Part shown: piece by piece, positions 50,197-51,522 of the stretch
Layout of the letters: every line of letters starts with the position of its first letter
Numbering within the stretch: the first letter of the stretch is position 1
Source: Bacteroidales bacterium
GTDB taxonomy: Bacteria > Bacteroidota > Bacteroidia > Bacteroidales > Bacteroidaceae
Length of the DNA stretch: 51,522 nt
NCBI GenBank assembly: GCA_015060885.1
Contig: SUXO01000013.1
Location: forward strand, 1-51,522
Reading direction: 5' to 3'
Program-made: the position numbers and the translations under genes
The notes under the pieces: model-generated
Told to the model about the DNA's origin: nothing
Databases searched by the model: none
What the model saw: the letters and a program-made list of their open reading frames with translations, nothing else

Positions 50197-50679
50197 GGCT
50201 CAGTCGCAAAAAGGTGTGAGCACTCACTATATACGATACTAAACATTCTTTCTTTTGACTTCTCGGTGTTATTTGTCGGTTATTCTCTCATTGGAAATAT
50301 ATCTTTGACGTTCTTTGTCGCGCAAAGAACCAAACGCCCGGCACACGGGGCGTTCAAGTCGCTCCTGTCTCTGCTCGTGAATTGCTTAAAGCAATATAAC
50401 TCGTTCGACACTCGCTTGCCGCTGCAAGCCTTTCTGCCGTTTGCAGGGTGCTGCGTAACTCGCTTCGTGCGGCTATATAAGATAAATTATACCCGCACTG
50501 CGCTCAAACAGTACTCGCACAATGGCCTGCCCTCGGCAGGGCTCTCCGCTGTCTCTCTTACGGTGCCGGTTTCTTTTTAGAATTACCATTGCAGGAGTTA
50601 TTTCGTTATACAAAGGGCAGCGTGAGGGAGCACAACTTATTAAAGAATCAATTTGTCCACACTAAATTTCTACTGAACC
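50197..50679 (-). mobile_element. MITE-like non-autonomous element, copy D (483 bp, inverted)
   Basis: This is the same element as copies B and C in the opposite orientation: read on the minus strand it begins GGTTCAGTAG and ends CGACTGAGCC. Arms are slightly diverged (GCGACTGAGCC for GCTACTGAGCC; GTGCTCACACC for GTGCCCACACC). The centre shares GCAGGCCATTGTGCGA and CAGCACCCTGCAAACGGCAG with copy C. No flanking duplication is present (ATAATAGT on one side, CTGTTTCG on the other), suggesting an older insertion or one whose flank was rearranged. No coding capacity. Confidence 0.8.
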
Positions 50680-50705
50680 CTGTTTCGCCGTCAGTCAGTC
50701 ACATA

Positions 50706-50737
50706 CAAAAATAGTGTCGTTTCACAACGACACTATT
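50706..50737 (-). terminator. Leftward terminator candidate
   Basis: A perfect 12-bp stem (50710-50721 AATAGTGTCGTT with 50726-50737) and 4-base loop; on the minus strand it is followed by TTTTTGTATG. It could end transcripts coming leftward from the peptide gene at 51469. Confidence 0.6.
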
Positions 50738-50911
50738 CCCTGCCGAACGCTTTCGGCTTTAACTATTTACTTAATATTAACTTACCTTTCGATAAGTCAG
50801 CGTGTAAGTAGCCCCAGGCTACATTCTTTTTAGTAGCGCAAAGCGGTAATCAGCCGCTTTGCGCTGTTAATGCGCACCGCGTGGCATTTCTGCGTTGCGG
50901 TTGTGTTTGTT

Positions 50912-50937
50912 GTAGGGGCGCACCGGTGTGTGCGCCC
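50912..50937 (+). repeat. Short palindromic repeat, GCACC type
   Basis: GTAGGGGCGCACC followed by GGTGTGTGCGCCC: near-perfect palindrome, 24 bases from an inverted GCAGACC-type copy. Confidence 0.75.
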
Positions 50938-50961
50938 GGCTATTGCGTTGAACTTTCATTT

Positions 50962-50987
50962 GGGCAGACACATCGGTCTGCCCCTAC
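50962..50987 (-). repeat. Short palindromic repeat, GCAGACC type (inverted)
   Basis: Minus strand GTAGGGGCAGACCGATGTGT, then CTGCCC: identical to 50106-50131 in inverse orientation. Confidence 0.75.
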
Positions 50988-51067
50988 GGTAAAATATTGC
51001 GCCTTGCACAAGCCTTCACCTTCGGCTCGTGGGGCAAAGTCTTATTACTTGTTCCACAAGGTTTATT

Positions 51068-51204
51068 CCATTGACAATGCTCGCTTGGCGCCACCCGTGC
51101 GGCGCGACTTTGCCGCGCTACGCCCGACCATTGGCTGCTCGCATTGTCGATGGGGAAATTTATTTACCCCACAAATTTCCCCATTGATAAAATTTCATTT
51201 TATC
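51068..51204. repeat. Three consecutive hairpins related to the insert in MITE copy C
   Basis: Arms CCATTGACAATGC (51068-51080) and GCATTGTCGATGG (51141-51153) pair at 12 of 13 positions. They are followed by ATGGGGAAATTT / AAATTTCCCCAT (51150-51161, 51173-51184) and GATAAAAT-TTC-ATTTTATC (51186-51204). The first hairpin followed by an AT-rich hairpin repeats the arrangement at 26821-26896 inside MITE copy C. Confidence 0.6.
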
Positions 51205-51295
51205 GAGCCTTGGCTACGCTCGTTGCGTGAGTGAATGAATTCCCTCCCACTCGCTTGCACAAGCCTTCACCTTCGGCTCGTGGGGCAAAGTCTTA

Positions 51296-51469
51296 TTACT
51301 TACCCCAAAGGTTGCCCCACTCGCCGCGGTTGGTGTTGCCGAGCTGTGTGCCAGGTGTCGAAGTGTCAACTGTTGTGTCGCTATCGCCCATCTGAATTGA
51401 TGCTGCAATCATGTTCTCAGTCGCTACGTTTACCTCTGCTGTAAGAGGTGATACATAAGTTTTCTTCAT
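51296..51469 (-). CDS. 57-residue peptide of the Bacteroidales MKKTYVxP-type small-protein family
   Basis: The reading from ATG (51469) to TAA (51296) gives 57 residues. It starts MKKTYVSPLTAEVNVATENM and continues IAASIQMGDSDTTVDTSTPG, with a Gly/Asn/Trp-rich end (NRGEWGNLWGK). This layout (basic MKKxYxxP start, Val/Glu segment, a MIAAS-like hydrophobic box, then a polar Asp/Gly tail) is one I recognise from many unannotated small genes in Bacteroides and Prevotella genomes. Their function is unknown to me. It is not a classical signal peptide because the hydrophobic box is short. Composition is consistent with a real peptide gene. The stop codon falls in a 48-base direct repeat. Confidence 0.65.
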   Translation of the reverse strand: MKKTYVSPLTAEVNVATENMIAASIQMGDSDTTVDTSTPGTQLGNTNRGEWGNLWGK

Positions 51470-51522
51470 ATCATTTTAATGGCCCCCTCCTTCTCCCCCG
51501 GAGGGGAGAGTTTGGAGGACTT

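Larger units (their letters stand above)
50680..51295. other. Noncoding, hairpin-rich region
   Basis: No gene is supported. Besides the features listed separately it holds a 12-bp hairpin AGCGCAAAGCGG / CCGCTTTGCGCT (50835-50865). It also has the first copy of a 48-base direct repeat (51003-51050; second copy 51254-51301) whose end covers the stop region of the peptide gene at 51296. A 117-codon frame across it is made of repeats and is not believed. Confidence 0.6.

Noticed and set aside
48498-50987. Possible CRISPR array
   Set aside because: The repeats are irregularly spaced, occur in both orientations and are themselves palindromic; there are no spacers of uniform length and no cas genes.
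50881-51234. A 117-codon frame near the window end
   Set aside because: It is built from two palindromic repeats and the hairpin triplet and shows no protein-like composition.

Overview
The window is a chromosomal segment of a member of the order Bacteroidales (Bacteroides, Prevotella or Muribaculaceae relatives; the exact genus cannot be read from the sequence). The evidence is Bacteroidetes-type promoters (TTTG, about 20 bp, TAnnTTTG) in front of many genes, few Shine-Dalgarno sequences, a NADH-peroxidase-type rubrerythrin, a 190-residue adenylate kinase, and families largely confined to this order (DUF3256, DUF4831, and a short MKKTYVxP-type peptide gene). Most of the window is ordinary housekeeping DNA packed into short operons. 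I see no prophage, CRISPR array, rRNA operon or complete insertion sequence.

Layout. 1-3334: right end of a mobile repeat, then a leftward lpxK-punA-thiL-Imm17-like operon. 3599-6155: tRNA-Ser(GGA) followed by a rightward ExbB/membrane protein/ExbD/ExbD proton-channel operon. 6242-6712: MITE-like element with a perfect 8-bp target duplication. 6725-8032: leftward thyA-folA. 8268-15974: rightward operon of a NOL1/NOP2/Sun RNA methyltransferase, DsbD, a GH3-like protein, an Ig-like lipoprotein and a DUF3108 protein. 16050-18488: leftward thrA. 18673-21801: leftward three-gene glycan cluster (GNAT acetyltransferase, GT4 glycosyltransferase, RffA/WecE-type sugar aminotransferase). 22056-26552: rightward menA-CPBP protease-radA-FAD oxidoreductase. 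26563-27155: second complete MITE. 27220-27844: leftward membrane protein plus HTH regulator with a likely autoregulatory operator. 28065-32965: leftward ABC-F, M13 peptidase, metA. 33189-34200: PerR/Fur-type regulator and rubrerythrin. 34273-36036: leftward TPR protein, ribH and a small conserved unknown. 36275-37668: recF-DUF721. 37783-42572: rightward nucleoside transporter, bifunctional nuclease, rsmE, truA, EamA transporter, DUF3256. 42562-46968: leftward DUF4831, ffh, folD, capA. 47229-49865: hpt, adk, obg. 49866 to the end: gene-poor DNA crowded with palindromic repeats, an inverted MITE copy and one 57-codon peptide gene.

The clearest non-textbook signal is the dispersed repeat. Four copies (one cut by the window edge) have imperfect terminal inverted repeats beginning GGYTCAGTAG. 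Two of them sit between perfect 8-bp duplications (GGAACAAC; AATATAAC). The outer arms are conserved and the centre varies. None encodes a transposase, so it looks like a non-autonomous transposable element family moved in trans. A second layer of small palindromic repeats (GTAGGGGCAGACC / GTAGGGGCGCACC types, plus a GACAATGC...GCATTGTC hairpin unit found both inside one MITE and near the window end) is concentrated at 48.4-51.2 kb. All functional assignments come from reading protein motifs; no database search was run.
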